NCBI GenBank assembly: GCA_034509735.1
Contig: JACGWO010000010.1
Coordinates: 4,216,001-4,280,000 of the forward strand
From: Sesamum alatum
Taxonomy: Eukaryota > Streptophyta > Magnoliopsida > Lamiales > Pedaliaceae
Direction of reading: 5' to 3'
DNA length: 64,000 bases
In this document: piece after piece, positions 1-12,083 of the stretch
Position numbering within the stretch: position 1 is the first letter of the stretch
Layout: every line of letters begins with the position of its first letter
The notes under the pieces: generated by a model
The model's database searches: none
Seen by the model: only the letters and a program-made list of their open reading frames with translations
What the model was told of the DNA's origin: nothing
Position numbers and translations under genes: made by a program

Positions 1-190
1 AGGTCTTACATACCTCTCATTTGATTCTCATGCAACCAAAGCTCTTTCTTGCCTTAAAAATGGTGGATTTCTATGCCTGCAAGTCAGTCTAATGGCCCTT
101 AGTCACCATCTCAATCTTGCTTTTAAGCTTTGGGGGACAGCCAATTCTACACATCCCCTTCACCTAATTCATCTCCTCTACAGAAATCAT

Positions 191-199
191 GTATAAATA
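191..199 (+). promoter_or_regulatory. Probable TATA box of the laccase gene
   Basis: The sequence GTATAAATAC lies about 65 bases before the laccase ATG, a normal distance for a plant TATA box with a short 5' leader. The leader between it and the ATG is A-rich and has no upstream ATG in a good context. The assignment rests on position and motif only. Confidence 0.6.
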
Positions 200-261
200 C
201 TCCACAACAATCTCTCACCCTCCATCACAAAGAATTTCACTCTCAGAAAAAAGAAAAAAAA

Positions 262-2453
262 ATGATCAGCCAGAAGAAGTTTTCATCGCGATTACTACTA
301 ACTATTTGTACAGTCTTCGCGTTTCTTTGTTTCGTTTCTTCTCCAGTTGAGGCAGCCGTTCAAAGATATCAGTTCGACGTGAGTTATAGTCTAATTTGTA
401 ATTCGTTACACGTTTGCTAGTGAATTAGTCACCGGTCATTTATGTAATGCAACGTGTGTGATATTTGCAGATTCGTGTGGCGAATGTGAGCAGATTGTGC
501 CATGCAAAGCCTATTGTGACAGTTAACGGGATGTTTCCAGGGCCGACGATCTACGTTAGAGAGGGAGACAGAGTTCTTGTCAATGTGACTAACCATGCAC
601 AGTATAACATGTCCATTCACTGGTATATATGAATTAAGACATGATGGTGCTATTTTTTTTCTGTGAACTATGCAAAAAATGTGAATGATGGACTGCAAAA
701 ATGATTGTTTTAGGCATGGATTGAAGCAGTACAGAAACGGTTGGGCAGACGGGCCGGCTTATATAACTCAGTGTCCGATCATGACGGGGAGTAGCTACGT
801 GTACGATTTCAATGTAACGGGACAAAGAGGTACATTGTGGTGGCATGCACATATTCTGTGGCTAAGGGCCACTGTGTATGGTGCAATTGTGATCATGCCT
901 AAACAAGGGACTCCCTTCCCCTTCCCTCAGCCAGACAGAGAGGAAGTGATCTTGTTAGGTGAGTTTCTGACCGAGCCATTCAGCGTTGAACTAACGAAAA
1001 ATTTAGGGATAATTACAGCGACACAATGTAATGAGGATATATGACTATGACAAGTACTTGTTTGTGTTGCAGGAGAATGGTGGAACGCAGACGTTGAGGC
1101 GGTGGAGAAGCAAGGAAATAGCTTGGGATTGCCTCCAAATATGTCGGATGCGCACACGATAAATGGAAAGCCGGGGCCGTTGTTTCCGTGCTCTGAGAAA
1201 TGTAAGGACCATAGACACACATTAGACCTCTCAACTCAAATTAAGATACAAGAAAGAGCAGAAAATCTACTCATATTACATAGTCTGTCTGACTTCTTGT
1301 TCTCTATCAGATACATTTGCTATGGAAGTTGAACAAGGGAAGACGTACCTCTTACGACTCATCAATGCTGCCCTCAACGATGAACTGTTTTTCGCCATTG
1401 CCGGTCACAACCTGACAGTAGTTGAGATTGATGCGGTCTACACCAAGCCGTTTTCCACTCAGGCTCTGCTTATTGCACCCGGTCAGACAACAAACGTGCT
1501 GGTCCGAGCCAATCAGATCCCGGGACGATACTTCATGGCTGCAAGGCCTTTCATGGATGTCCCCATTCCCATAGACAACAAAACTGCAACAGCCATACTG
1601 CAGTACAAAGGCATCCCCAACACTATTGTCCCAACACTTCCAAACTTGCCTAGGCCTAATGATTCAGCATTTGCCTTCAGCTATGAAGAGAAGCTCAGGA
1701 GCCTAAATTCTCCACAGTTTCCAGCAAATGTGCCCTTAAAAGTCGACAGACACCTCTTCTACACCATTGGCCTCGGAAGAAACTCTTGTCCCTCCTGCAT
1801 AAACGGCACCCGCCTAACGGCTTCTCTGAACAACGTCTCCTTTGTGATGCCCCAAGTGGGACTTCTCCAGGCGCATTACTTCAACATGAAAGGCGTTTAC
1901 ACTACCGACTTCCCTGATAACCCTCCGACTCCTTTTAACTACACTGGAGCACCACTAACGGCGAACCTTGGGACTTCCAAGGGTACAAGACTCAGCAGAA
2001 TCCCATTCAACTCAACAGTTGAACTGGTGCTACAAGATACCAACCTGCTGACAGTTGAGTCACATCCATTCCACCTCCACGGCTACAATTTCTTCGTCGT
2101 GGGAACGGGCATTGGAAACTTTGATCCCACAAAGGATCCAGCCAAGTATAACTTGGTTGATCCACCTGAAAGAAACACGGTAGGCGTTCCAACGGGTGGA
2201 TGGACTGCTATTCGCTTCCGGGCTGATAATCCAGGTACATTATCTTCTTGATCAATGATTGTATCACAAAACATAAAGATGATCATACGTGATTGACATT
2301 GTTATTTGAAAATCTGTGACAGGGGTGTGGTTCTTTCACTGTCATTTGGAGCTGCACACAGGCTGGGGACTGAAAACAGCGTTCGTAGTAGAAGATGGGC
2401 CGGGGCCTGATCAGAAAGTCCTGCCTCCACCAAATGATCTTCCACCCTGCTAG
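262..2453 (+). CDS. Laccase (secreted multicopper oxidase, p-diphenol:dioxygen oxidoreductase)
   Basis: Six exons join in frame: 262-378, 471-622, 714-958, 1073-1201, 1311-2234 and 2323-2453 (TAG stop), giving 565 residues, the usual plant laccase length. The first ~28 residues form a signal peptide ending near VEAAVQRY. All four copper-binding motifs are visible: HWHG across the exon 2/3 join, WWHAH in exon 3, HPFHLHG in exon 5 and [12 protein letters not shown] in exon 6. The residue ten after the type-1 copper cysteine is leucine, typical of higher-potential laccases. Known role of the family: apoplastic oxidation of monolignols or flavonoids using O2. The C-terminal block ([12 protein letters not shown]) resembles the LAC3/5/12/13 type more than LAC4/17, but I cannot place the clade firmly. 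Several N-x-S/T sites fit a secreted glycoprotein. Intron phases and positions look canonical. No lesion is seen. Confidence 0.96.
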
Positions 2454-2733
2454 TAGAGTTGAGTTGATAGTTTCGAGACGGATTTCATCCGTCGCTTCTG
2501 AAATGTACAGATAATTGTGAATGCAAGAGTTGAAGGATGAGCAGAGATGCTGATTAATTTGGGGGAGAGAAGCAAAAAGGATCTTCTTTCAGACATTTAT
2601 GTATGTGTTTGTGGTTGGATTTGTTTCAAACTCATTTGTAATAATGTTGCAATAAGTGGAAATGGATGTTTGTTTTCTTCTGTTTGGTGTTTCCAAAATC
2701 TGAACATGGACTCGGCATACCTTGAGAAGAATT

Positions 2734-2965
2734 TTTATTTATTGAAGTAAAGATATTACAATCAGTTTTATCGAATGTTAATATCGAATACAGATAATTA
2801 CAACAATTAAATCAATAATATCACATAAATAACACCTAATTATTATAGTTATAAATAATACCTATTATACAGTGGTAACAATATCATCCCACGAAGAGGG
2901 TTCGAACCTATGATCTCTAGAATCTTGAGGCCTCAGCTTCGTCAACTGAGCTATGCCTCATTGGC
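2734..2965 (-). repeat. tRNA-derived SINE, copy 1
   Basis: Read on the minus strand this begins CCAATGAGGCATAGCTCAG (box A-like), then has a perfect box B, GGTTCGAACCC, then a body ending in GATTGTAATA. The body aligns with the SINEs at 27,109 and 37,843, sharing TTATGTGATATT and TGATTGTAAT. It has lost its clean tail and I see no clear target duplication, so the 3' limit is approximate. It lies about 280 bases downstream of the laccase stop and could supply an antisense Pol III promoter there. Confidence 0.75.
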
Positions 2966-4509
2966 AGCACAACTTCATTTATTAACAAACTGAAATATAT
3001 GTTTTTGGATCGATAAGTTTAAATTTGATTAGGGATTTCGAATGAAAGATTTGAAACTACTTTAATTTCAAATCAATATACTCAAAATCTCTTGTTTGGA
3101 TGCACATGATTTGTAAAAGTATTTGAATCCATTAATCACAAATTGGTTGTAATATCACCAGTAATATAGAATTTCAGGAACATTGCCTTATTTTTTTAAT
3201 AGGGTTGATTGCAGTTTACACCCTGTGAAATAGATAATGTGCGAAGAAAATCTTAAATAAAGAAAGGTCAATGCAGCCTCTTGAATTTTTAAAAGAAGTT
3301 GCCTTAAACCTCCCGACGCACCTCACTCGCTTAAAATGCAACTTGTGTTGTGTTTTTAGGCAGAAAAATATACTTGTAACCTTTTTTCATAAATTATTGG
3401 ATCTTGATTGATAGAGATCAACGGTGTATAATTTATTTTTAAACTTAAAATTAAAATTTATGATCCTAGCCCGCCTCCCCCAACTCCAAACAATCAATTT
3501 TGTGTCCCCCAATAATTCACACTAAAAAAAAAATATTTAATCATGTCATAATTAAAAATAAATAGTTATTCACTACGGCCACAAAATGGTTGTTGATTGT
3601 GATTTTTGCAAGTGTGATTAAGATATTTGTCATGGCTAAAAATCATGGCAAAAACACTTTTTATGACTCATAGCATAGCAAAAATAATTTTTATAGTGGA
3701 TAATCTAGATTTTTACAATGATTTTTATTTAATTATGATTAGTAATAATTATTTATTTAATTTTAGTCCATAATAAAAATTGTAGTCAATAGTAAATTTT
3801 CTTTTATGTCACTTCCCCCATAGCCCACCACCACCTTCACCTTACTCCCCCTCTCCCAATCCCCAACCTCCCTAACCTCCAAGCTAGCATTTTATGTAAT
3901 CATCAAAGATCATGTGCGGTCCACATGTAACTGTTCAGTTCATTTTTTAACATCCGCCTGCCAAGAAGATCAAAAGTGTCATGCTTATCAAAATTTGAAA
4001 CTGAAGTTGTTAACTCTATAAAGTGAGGGACCACATGCGCAATAACCCTTACAAAATAAGACCAAATATGCAATTTTACCAATATATATTCAAGGGTCAT
4101 TGAATAATGTCGATTCTCTATTTCCACCAACGCTTATTAGCTTAAATGGTATAACGAATCGTTAATATTAGATGGTTGTGGATTTGATTTCCTGCATACG
4201 TTGAAGCTGTGTTGACGGAGAATTTGATGCGACCTATAATTCCATAATATGTCTTGAGTCATAACAGTGACCAAAGTTAAAGTCATTTCAAATTTTTTTA
4301 TTAAAAAAAAGAAAAGAAAGTTCCAATTTTGATGCCTTGATGCTGGTGGTCCATTACCAGGGAGAAAAACAGCGAGATTCATGTAACAGACAAAAAACAG
4401 AAAAAAGAGAAGTATTACCACAAAGAAAGAATATCCGAATTTTCTGACTAAGGTAATAACATTTTCAGCTCAATCCTGTCCAAAAAATCAAGAAACTGTC
4501 GGAGCGAAG
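2966..4509. other. Intergenic, no gene seen
   Basis: AT-rich spacer between the SINE downstream of laccase and the epimerase gene. It holds short decayed pieces only: a C/T-rich tract near 3,815-3,885 and a poly-A/T stretch near 4,296-4,320. No ORF here has a recognisable domain. The last ~100 bases are presumably the epimerase promoter and leader. Confidence 0.6.
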
Positions 4510-6085
4510 ATGGTGGCAGTGTCGATGAAATGGTCTTTCTCTCCCACAATCTCCGCCTCCAGACCCCGCCGAGTCAACCGGTGAGTGCACATCCAATTTC
4601 CTCCAGATGGGTCGGTTGACTCTGCAATTCTACTGAGAAAAAAAAGGGAAAGAAAAAAAGAAAAGAAGGGTCATATAAATTTAACTTGTTTATTCTTTCT
4701 TCTGCAGATTTTCGGGTGTGGCAATGGCGTCCGCAGGCGCAAGTGTTGATAATGTGAAGGTTACTCAAGGTTTGGGTGATTTGCCAAAGGTTGTTCTGAC
4801 TTCTGTTCATGGGAGGTACTTTAATGGCAATTACCTTTAAATTTTGGGGTTTTGATTGTTTCTTGTTGAAGTGAATTGTGTTTATTTGTATTGATATCAA
4901 TCTGATTGGCGAATGATAGCCTGTGATCAAGAATATTGGTTTGAAGAGTAAAATATGTACTGAAAATAAGGTCCTCCCTTTGGTATTAATGATATATGCA
5001 TAGAGAATTAATTTCATTTAACAAGAAAAGTTCATTTTTTATCCTCATCCTGGAAGTTGATGAACTTTTTTTACAGTTTGCTTCCTGTTTGTTTGTGTTT
5101 TCATTTTCAGTTTTTGAAACAGTAATTAAAGTGAAAACATGTTTATTATGTATTCTCATTGGAAATATATTGATTTGATATTGCAGTTCAATATAAAACA
5201 CAAACAAACATGCCTAAATTTCACTGTTAGCTAAAGGTTCTTGATAAGTGCTTCTGAGGTAAACATATGAGGTGGTGGCTAAGCTAATTTCAGCCCAACG
5301 TTAGAACTCATCGGGAGTGGATCAGTTCTCCTATTTTAGTAGAATCGTAGAGCCTACTTCTATCTTTATTGCGTTCCAAACGAGGCGGAATTGAAATATG
5401 TTTGTCTTTATGTTTCAGGAAAGATTTCTTTTTCTGTAAAAAGTTCTCAACTTGATGGAATATTTTGCATCCTTTTTGTCAAATCCCTTAGCGTGTTTAT
5501 AATTCTTTTAGTCTTCCTGCCATACTCATGGTTGCTCAGCCTCTTCTTCCTCTATCTGTGAAAGTGTGCGTGGTTTTTAATGTTCCATGATGATGGTATG
5601 GCAATGGTTTGTAGCTGAAGTTCTCATACCTGCTAACCAGAGTACTTAAATACATGCTTCAATTATTACTCCACTGTCTTTCTTCTTTTGTAACCAAAAT
5701 ATTGATATTCGAGTTCGCTCCTGATTATGAAGATATACATGATTCTTTCTTCTAGAGTATACAAAGTGTAAATATGATTTTGCAGTGAGGCAGAGCTATA
5801 CCTGTATGGAGGTTGTGTGACATCCTGGAAAGTAGCCAGTAAGGACCTACTTTTTGTTCGTCCAGATGCCGTATTTACTGGACAAAAGCCCATCAGGTAT
5901 GCCCTGATTTTGATTCACTGAATACTCAAATGATGAAACTCTGCAATCTAATTCCTGCTCTAATTTCCATTTTAACCAGTAATTTGCAATTAATTCTGGA
6001 GAAAAGCCTTTCTTGTGTGTGTCTCTTCCTTTTTGTTGCTGAGTCGACTCAAGCTATAGACACTAATAACCTGACTTATTCGGGA

Positions 6086-6120
<35 letters not shown>

Positions 6121-8764
6121 CTGAGCTTGGGTTTCAAAATTACTAATTAAAGTTATGCTTTTCTGTCCACCCTCTTTTTGGGAATCAGTGGAGGAATACC
6201 ACACTGTTTTCCGCAGTTTGGACCTGGCGCCATGCAACAGGTAATCCCTTCACCCTTCTATATATATTTGTACCGTGTGGACATGGTTTATTCTTTTTAC
6301 ATTTAAGATATTTCACTCATTTGAATTTAAGGACTAAGAAGTAATTTATTGACGTTTTCATACGTTCATGGTCATCAACTTCAACAGCATCTCTTATTTT
6401 GATGAATTCATTTACATAGTAAGTGATACTTAACCATCTATAGATAATTTTCCAGTGAGAAATGATTAGCTAAGCCTTAGGAATAAAATCACTTAGTCAC
6501 TGTGGTAATCTTTTTGTTTAACATAATATGACATGTTAAGTAAACTGACAATATTATACACTTACCCACTCTCCTATCCAGAACTAACCAGAACACCCCT
6601 ATATTATACACATAATACAAAATAGAATGGGTCAAAAATGTCATATCAACAATTGCGTAAGTTCTTTAATGTATTTTACCGACAGGGAGTTTAATTGTCA
6701 TTCTTCAACTACTAGAGAATATTCTTGTAATTACACATAACCTCTGAGAGTTCAAATGTAAATTTACCGTCTTTGTGTCTAAAGAACTTGTTGAAGTTTT
6801 GATTTTCCTTCACTGGATCTTGTTCTTGTGCCAAGAGCTGTTACAGTTTAAAACTTTATGGCAAATTAGCGCTGGTTATCATTAGATTTTTCATACTTGA
6901 TGATGTATCTCTCCAGTTTTTATGTTGAACTCTATCTGATTTAAGGATGTCAACATGATTCACAGCATGGATTTGCAAGAAATATGAACTGGTCCATTGT
7001 CAGTTCCGAAAATGTGGAAGGAAATCCTACTATTACTCTGGAGCTAAAAGATGGTCCGTACAGCCGTTCTATGTGGGATTACAGTTTTCAAGCTCTATAC
7101 AAAGTTGGTAACTTCTTTTGCTATTCTATATTATATTTGTCATTCGCAGCGTGTTTCTATCAATTCTTAGTACCCTATGTTACTGCTATGATGGAAGATT
7201 TTTCGCAAGTCCGGAAACACTTTTGCTCATTGCAGTTCCGTCACTCTTTGGCAGGTCACTCTGGACAAAAGTACCCTCGCCACAGAGTTAAAAGTAACAA
7301 ATACTGATGAAAAGCCATTTTCATTTACTACTGCCCTCCATACATACTTCAAAGTGAGTAATAATATTTACATTTTGGGAAAGCAAGTACCAGATCTTGT
7401 GTATATTCTATCTTCTTATGCTTCTGAGATTATTTTAACTGAAATAATCAAGATGCTTTCTCCATTGCAGGCTTCAGTGACTGGGGCATCCGTTAGAGGA
7501 TTAAAAGGTTGCAAAACACTGAACAAAGATCCTGATCCTAAAAATCCGGTGGAGGGTAAGGAGGAAAGGTCTGTATCAATATTAGGTGACAGTAATGGAA
7601 ACGAATAGTTTTCTTTACACGGAAATTCAAATTCTGTTACACTTGCTTGTACATGTAATGCTTGCTTGCATGTCGGGATATATATTTTGTATTTTGACAT
7701 CTACACTTTTCAAAAAGTAGGGATGGTTTGTGTAAATATGTCGACGTTTCTGGTGGGTGTATGTGTAATTTTTCAAAAAGCAAGGGTAATTTGTGTAATA
7801 GACCATAGTTCAGGGGGTGTAGATGTAATTATCCCTTATTTTTTTTCTCATATAACTCGTATAAAACAGTAACATAGGGTACAAAACAAGTTCCCCCATT
7901 GGAAGGGCAACATTTTCTTGGAGTATTTTGGTCTTATTACCAATGTAAATACTGCATATCGACATGGAACAACCACTTTGTAGCATTTGAGCATTCAAAT
8001 ATGTGAGTTACCTTTTCTGACCTTTATTTTCTTGGCCCAGGGATGCAGTCACATTTCCGGGATTTGTTGATTGCGTCTATCTTGATGCTCCTGGAGAGTT
8101 GCAGCTGGACAATGGTTTGGGTGATGTGATTACCATCAAGAATACAAAGTAATCGAGATGTTTTCTCTGATAATTTTATTCATTCCATCTTTATGATTAC
8201 GTTGCCTTCACTGTCCACTTATATTCTTCCACTGCAGTTGGTCAGATGCTGTTTTGTGGAACCCGCATCTGACGATGGAGTCGTGTTATAAAGATTTTGT
8301 TTGCGTTGAGAATGCCAAGGTACAAGAGCCTTCAGTTTTCAATTCACCTCTCACCCTTGCTATCCTTGGAACTATTCATTCTTTACTACATAAAATGTTT
8401 CTCCCCTGTGCTGTGTGTATCTTTCAAGCTTTGAAGCGGAGGATTCATTCATGCAATCTGACTGTTTCATAGTAACCAAAATTAACCGAAAATCGATTCA
8501 TATCGTCCCACTGTTTTATGGTAATCAAAATGTTGTTCTTTCTGTAATCCGGAAAACCAGTTTTTATGCTATTTTACTGTCTACAAATACTTTTAAGAGT
8601 AGAAATTTACTACTGTGTTTACTATCATTCTTTTTCTCCTTCAATTAACTCGTATAGATTTCTATTTACTTGACATTTATGTTGTCTCCTTTCCTCAGAT
8701 TGGAAAAGTTCAGCTAGATCCCAAGCAATCTTGGACTGCACTGCAACACTTAAGTTTGGCTTGA
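4510..8764 (+). CDS. Putative glucose-6-phosphate 1-epimerase (aldose 1-epimerase superfamily)
   Basis: Ten exons splice in frame: 4510-4580, 4708-4815, 5786-5896, 6189-6240, 6966-7103, 7255-7353, 7471-7568, 8041-8148, 8238-8319 and 8699-8764, giving 310 residues. The family interconverts alpha and beta anomers of hexose-6-phosphates. Visible family blocks are GGCVTSWK, GGIPHCFPQFGPGAMQQHGF with the substrate-binding H and R (HGFARN), FTTALHTYFK (second His) and a late DAVTFPGFVD. The first ~25 residues (MVAVSMKWSF, then SRPRR) are Ser/Arg-rich and could be a plastid transit peptide; a second in-frame Met begins MASAGAS if a cytosolic form is made. The intron after exon 5 has an unusual but usable donor (AAA|GTTGGT). 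A 33-base T run lies in intron 3. No frame lesion. Confidence 0.93.
6088..6120 (+). repeat. Poly-T tract in epimerase intron 3
   Basis: An uninterrupted run of 33 T lies about 70 bases upstream of exon 4. It may be an old retroposon tail or a mononucleotide microsatellite, and its length is likely unreliable in the assembly. Confidence 0.8.
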
Positions 8765-9359
8765 AGTGCATCTGGGATCAACTTTTTTCTTCTCTTTCTT
8801 TGCTCTTCTTACTAAGAGCAAATCAACATGATAAACTGTCGACAACGACAAATACTGGCAATTCTCAAATGACTGCATTATGTGTAACTTATCTTCTTGT
8901 ATCTCTGTGTAACTTATCTTGTTGTATCTCTTCATCAATAAATAGTCTTCTTTACACATTCTCATGTCTTCTTATCTTCTTGTATCTTACCTTGGAACTT
9001 TAAAGGAAATGCAGTTGTTGATCAAATGAATAAATCTGAGTTCTCTGAACTCTGTCTTCATGTCTGTTTTAAGGATTACCCAAAAATGTTTTCTTGTTTG
9101 CTTCGAAAGTGTGATGAGAGCAAACAAAACAGTTTTGTCCAACACCACAAGATAGAATCAAATGCAAGAATCTCCAAATTGCAACATGAACTGATCATAG
9201 ATCATGCTGACAAACGAATACTATGTATATCAACTAGTTCCAACCAACGTAGCAAAAACTCCTAAAACTAGGCAAAAGTTATTAATCCAGCCCTCCTGGA
9301 AAACAGACCAAAATCAGACAAGATTGTTGAGATTGTCTGTTTTATCTTCCCATCTGTCT
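8765..9359. other. Convergent 3' untranslated region between epimerase and syntaxin
   Basis: These ~600 bases separate two genes that run toward each other. A tandem pair of TTATCTTCTTGTATCT-like units lies at 8,889-8,985. ORFs here have no domain. It most likely holds both 3' UTRs and poly-A sites. Confidence 0.6.
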
Positions 9360-10256
9360 TTAATTTGTCAGCATTGCAACTAAGCAAACTAATACTATGA
9401 TAAACCCCACAGCCCACACCCAACATATCCACTTCTTGCTATCCTTCTTCATCTGCTTTGCATAGAAGAGACTGTTAGTTCCACCACTGACAAAGCTACT
9501 CGCGTTGGCAACGTTGTGCTCGATATCTTCTATCTGTTCCCCTTGAGTCTCCACCATAACAGCCATATCAAGAAACACCTGATGAAGCTTATTCAAACTC
9601 CTCCAAATATCCATAACAGCTTCATGCCTCTCTTTGTTCTCCAAGTTCGTCTCTGTCCTCGACTCAAACACTTCAACCTTCCCGTTTCCAGAAACGATCT
9701 TCTCGATCACCTCATCACTCGGGTGCTCCCCCGTTGCATTATAGTACCTCCTCCAGAGGGCCTCCTTGTAATCTGACATAATCTTTTCCCTCAGAGCTTG
9801 AAAGCCATTCATAATGTCCTTAAGCTTGGACCTTAGACCATTAGTAGTTGAGACCCTCGTCCGGTCAACAGCACTGCCTTCAGCATATGCCACTGATATC
9901 CTCCGGTTGGCCACGTTGGATTTATCGAGCACTTCAAGCCTCACCTTGACGATCTTGGCTTTTCTGAGTACAGCAACCATGTCTGAGTCCATTCTGTCCC
10001 TTAGCCCACGAAGGATTTTCGCGCTGTAAGTGGACTTAGTCTCTTCGTTCAAATTTTGAAGATCGATCAAGAGATCGGTGATCTCTTGCATATTGTTCTT
10101 GATTACCTCGACTTCTTGGAAGAATTGGGAGAGATTGTCTTCATCCGTACGGCTGAGTTTCCCCAACTCTAAGTCCGTCCATTGTTCAATATGAAATTGC
10201 TCTTGCTTCTTCAACTCTACATAACTTAAAAAAGACTTTGTCATAAGATCATTCAT
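9360..10256 (-). CDS. SYP112: SYP1-class Qa-SNARE, most like SYP112 (syntaxin)
   Basis: A single coding exon of 298 residues starts at MNDLMTKSFLSYVELKK, the hallmark N-terminus of the SYP11/12/13 group. An N-terminal three-helix region includes NLNEETKSTYSAKILRGLR. The SNARE helix contains HEAVMDIWRSLNKLHQVFLD with MAVMVETQGEQIEDIE; the central zero-layer glutamine is the Q of VETQGEQ. After SFVSGGTNSLFYAKQMKK comes a C-terminal membrane anchor (WICWVWAVGFIIVLVCLVAM). The first 14 codons of the open frame lie before this Met and follow a good acceptor (TTTGCAG), so a 5' UTR intron is likely. The family drives membrane fusion at the plasma membrane or cell plate. SYP112 is my best match by wording; SYP111/KNOLLE is the alternative. 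Confidence 0.93.
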   Translation of the reverse strand: MNDLMTKSFLSYVELKKQEQFHIEQWTDLELGKLSRTDEDNLSQFFQEVEVIKNNMQEITDLLIDLQNLNEETKSTYSAKILRGLRDRMDSDMVAVLRKAKIVKVRLEVLDKSNVANRRISVAYAEGSAVDRTRVSTTNGLRSKLKDIMNGFQALREKIMSDYKEALWRRYYNATGEHPSDEVIEKIVSGNGKVEVFESRTETNLENKERHEAVMDIWRSLNKLHQVFLDMAVMVETQGEQIEDIEHNVANASSFVSGGTNSLFYAKQMKKDSKKWICWVWAVGFIIVLVCLVAMLTN

Positions 10257-10398
10257 CTTGACTGCAATTTCTCCAGACCCGCCTGCAAATATCAATCAAG
10301 AACTGTTGATCAATACAAATGGTTTTTTCACTCCGTTCACTAACATCCTATCTGTTGATCAATACACTGATAAAATGAACATGCGAGCAAAGATCATC

Positions 10399-10403
<5 letters not shown>

Positions 10404-10441
<38 letters not shown>
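10404..10441 (+). repeat. (GA)n microsatellite in the syntaxin 5' region
   Basis: About 19 GA units (CT on the gene strand) lie ~150 bases upstream of the syntaxin ATG, inside its probable leader intron. CT-rich leaders are common in plant promoters and could bind GAGA-type factors; that function is inference. Confidence 0.9.
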
Positions 10442-10444
<3 letters not shown>

Positions 10445-10872
10445 AATTTACACCTTTCTCTGAAAAAGATTTATCTTCTTGAATCTGATGACAATGGGTT
10501 TGATGATCAAACCTCAAAGAATTCAACAATGGCTTAATTCCTTTCAAGATGATGGTGTCTTTCTTTTCTTCTCTTTTTCTGCTTCTGCCTCCCTCTTTCT
10601 TACTGTGTGTTGTGTGTGTGAGTGCAGAGAAAGAGTAGAAGGAAATGGGCAGAAGTGATACAAACAAGAATTGGTGGAGAAAAGAGAGAAAATTTTGTTT
10701 GAGGAATTAAGGCAGAGAGTTATTACGATGGGTTCAGTTTTAATATTTGAAATTCGTCCTCGTGGCCGTTGGATTGTGAAATCCCGCTAAGATCGGTTAC
10801 AGGATCAGTTGTCTCACGGCGTCGTATTAGACCATTTTTTTTTTTTTTTGATAGATTTGTTGCACTAAGACT

Positions 10873-11612
10873 GAGGTTTCGTTTGGTCCAAATGAAAGGA
10901 AATAAAAAAGGGAGGTGAAGAATAATAGTTTTCTTTTGAATTGTTTGGTATGATTGCAAGGGTAATATATCTCAAATATTTCCCCTTATTTGGTACGAGA
11001 AAAATAGATTGAGAACAAAAGACTAATTTTTGTAATTTTACCGTTTAACCCTTTCTCTACATTTTGTATTAGAAAATAAAAAAGTTAATATTATACTAAT
11101 ATAATTTTAGTATATCAAATATTTAAAAATCTTATTAATAAAAATATATATCAAACAAGAACAATAATATTGTCTTATTAATAAAAATATTTATCAAAAT
11201 AAATGTTGTTCATTTATTCTAAACTAATCAGTTTAAATAAAATAAAAATTACTATCAACGTCCTCAAATAAAGAATCCAAATCCAAATTCATAAAGATTA
11301 TATACGGTATTATCAGTAGGAAGGAGAAAAGAATTGAAGAGAATTAGATATATATATATATATATATATTGGAGCAGTAACGTAAATAAATATAAAATAT
11401 GTAAATTTTTTTTATCTTTTTTGGCCTTGTACTTTCACTTTTCCGCCCAATTTCGAATGGAAACGAAATTGGACTCCGGTAGAGTTTTATATACATTCCA
11501 TTTTACTTCCCTTCCATCTCTTCCTCCAAACCAAACGTTAAATTTTTTCTTATACATCCCCTTTTACTTTCACTTCTCCTATACTTTCACTTTTCCTCCC
11601 AACCAAACATAC
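10873..11612. mobile_element. Non-autonomous hAT-like element (MITE)
   Basis: The left end GAGGTTTCGTTTGGT and the right end (on the other strand GTATGTTTGGTTGGGAGG) form short imperfect inverted ends of the GTTTGG type common in plant hAT MITEs. They are flanked by CTAAGACT (10,865-10,872) and CTAAGTAT (11,613-11,620), a degenerate 8-bp duplication. The inside is AT-rich with a (TA)n run near 11,350 and has no ORF of note. Confidence 0.55.
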
Positions 11613-11767
11613 CTAAGTATTTTAAATTTTGGATAAATAATAGATTAATCAAAATTGAATTTGTGCAACAGCTTTTTCCGTACAAAAATGAAGTAGAAAT
11701 TTGCATTGCATAAAAAAAACACAAATCAGTATTATGGTGGGAAGACCTTTAGACCTGCAAGGTTGGC

Positions 11768-11946
11768 GGCTTATTTATTTATTTAATATTAAGAAAATAA
11801 AAATAACAAAAATAAAAATATTATAATATATATAACACAATTGGTAAAGTCGAACTCAGAGAGTTCGACTTTACCTAATTTTTTTTTTTTAATTGCTGAA
11901 GTCGAACTCTGAGAGTCGACTTCTACTTTCTTTTTTTTTAAAAAAA

Positions 11947-11986
<40 letters not shown>

Positions 11987-12083
11987 CTACGCATATAAAT
12001 GTAAAAAAATTACATCAAAAAATTATATTTAAATTAAAAAATATAATTTTAAAAATTAATTATAATAATTACAATTCTTAAAA
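11768..12083 (+). repeat. Left terminal inverted repeat of the MULE
   Basis: This 316-base end matches the reverse complement of the right end. Its subterminal part holds palindromic copies of AAGTCGAACTC/GAGTTCGACTT at about 11,848-11,920, then an (ATT)n run at 11,949-11,985. Homology continues up to ACAATTCTTAAAA, which contains the PMD stop codon. Confidence 0.88.

Noticed and set aside
130..420. A 96-codon plus-strand frame overlapping the laccase start
   Set aside because: It begins at a non-ATG codon in the promoter and only becomes laccase signal peptide from 262; the true gene splices out at 378.
2871..2966. Functional tRNA gene
   Set aside because: Box A and B are present but no acceptor stem or cloverleaf can be paired, and the body matches two other dispersed SINE copies.
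7354..7608. Separate small ORF in the epimerase gene
   Set aside because: It is intron 6 plus exon 7 read through; splicing at 7,353/7,471 and 7,568/8,041 explains it.
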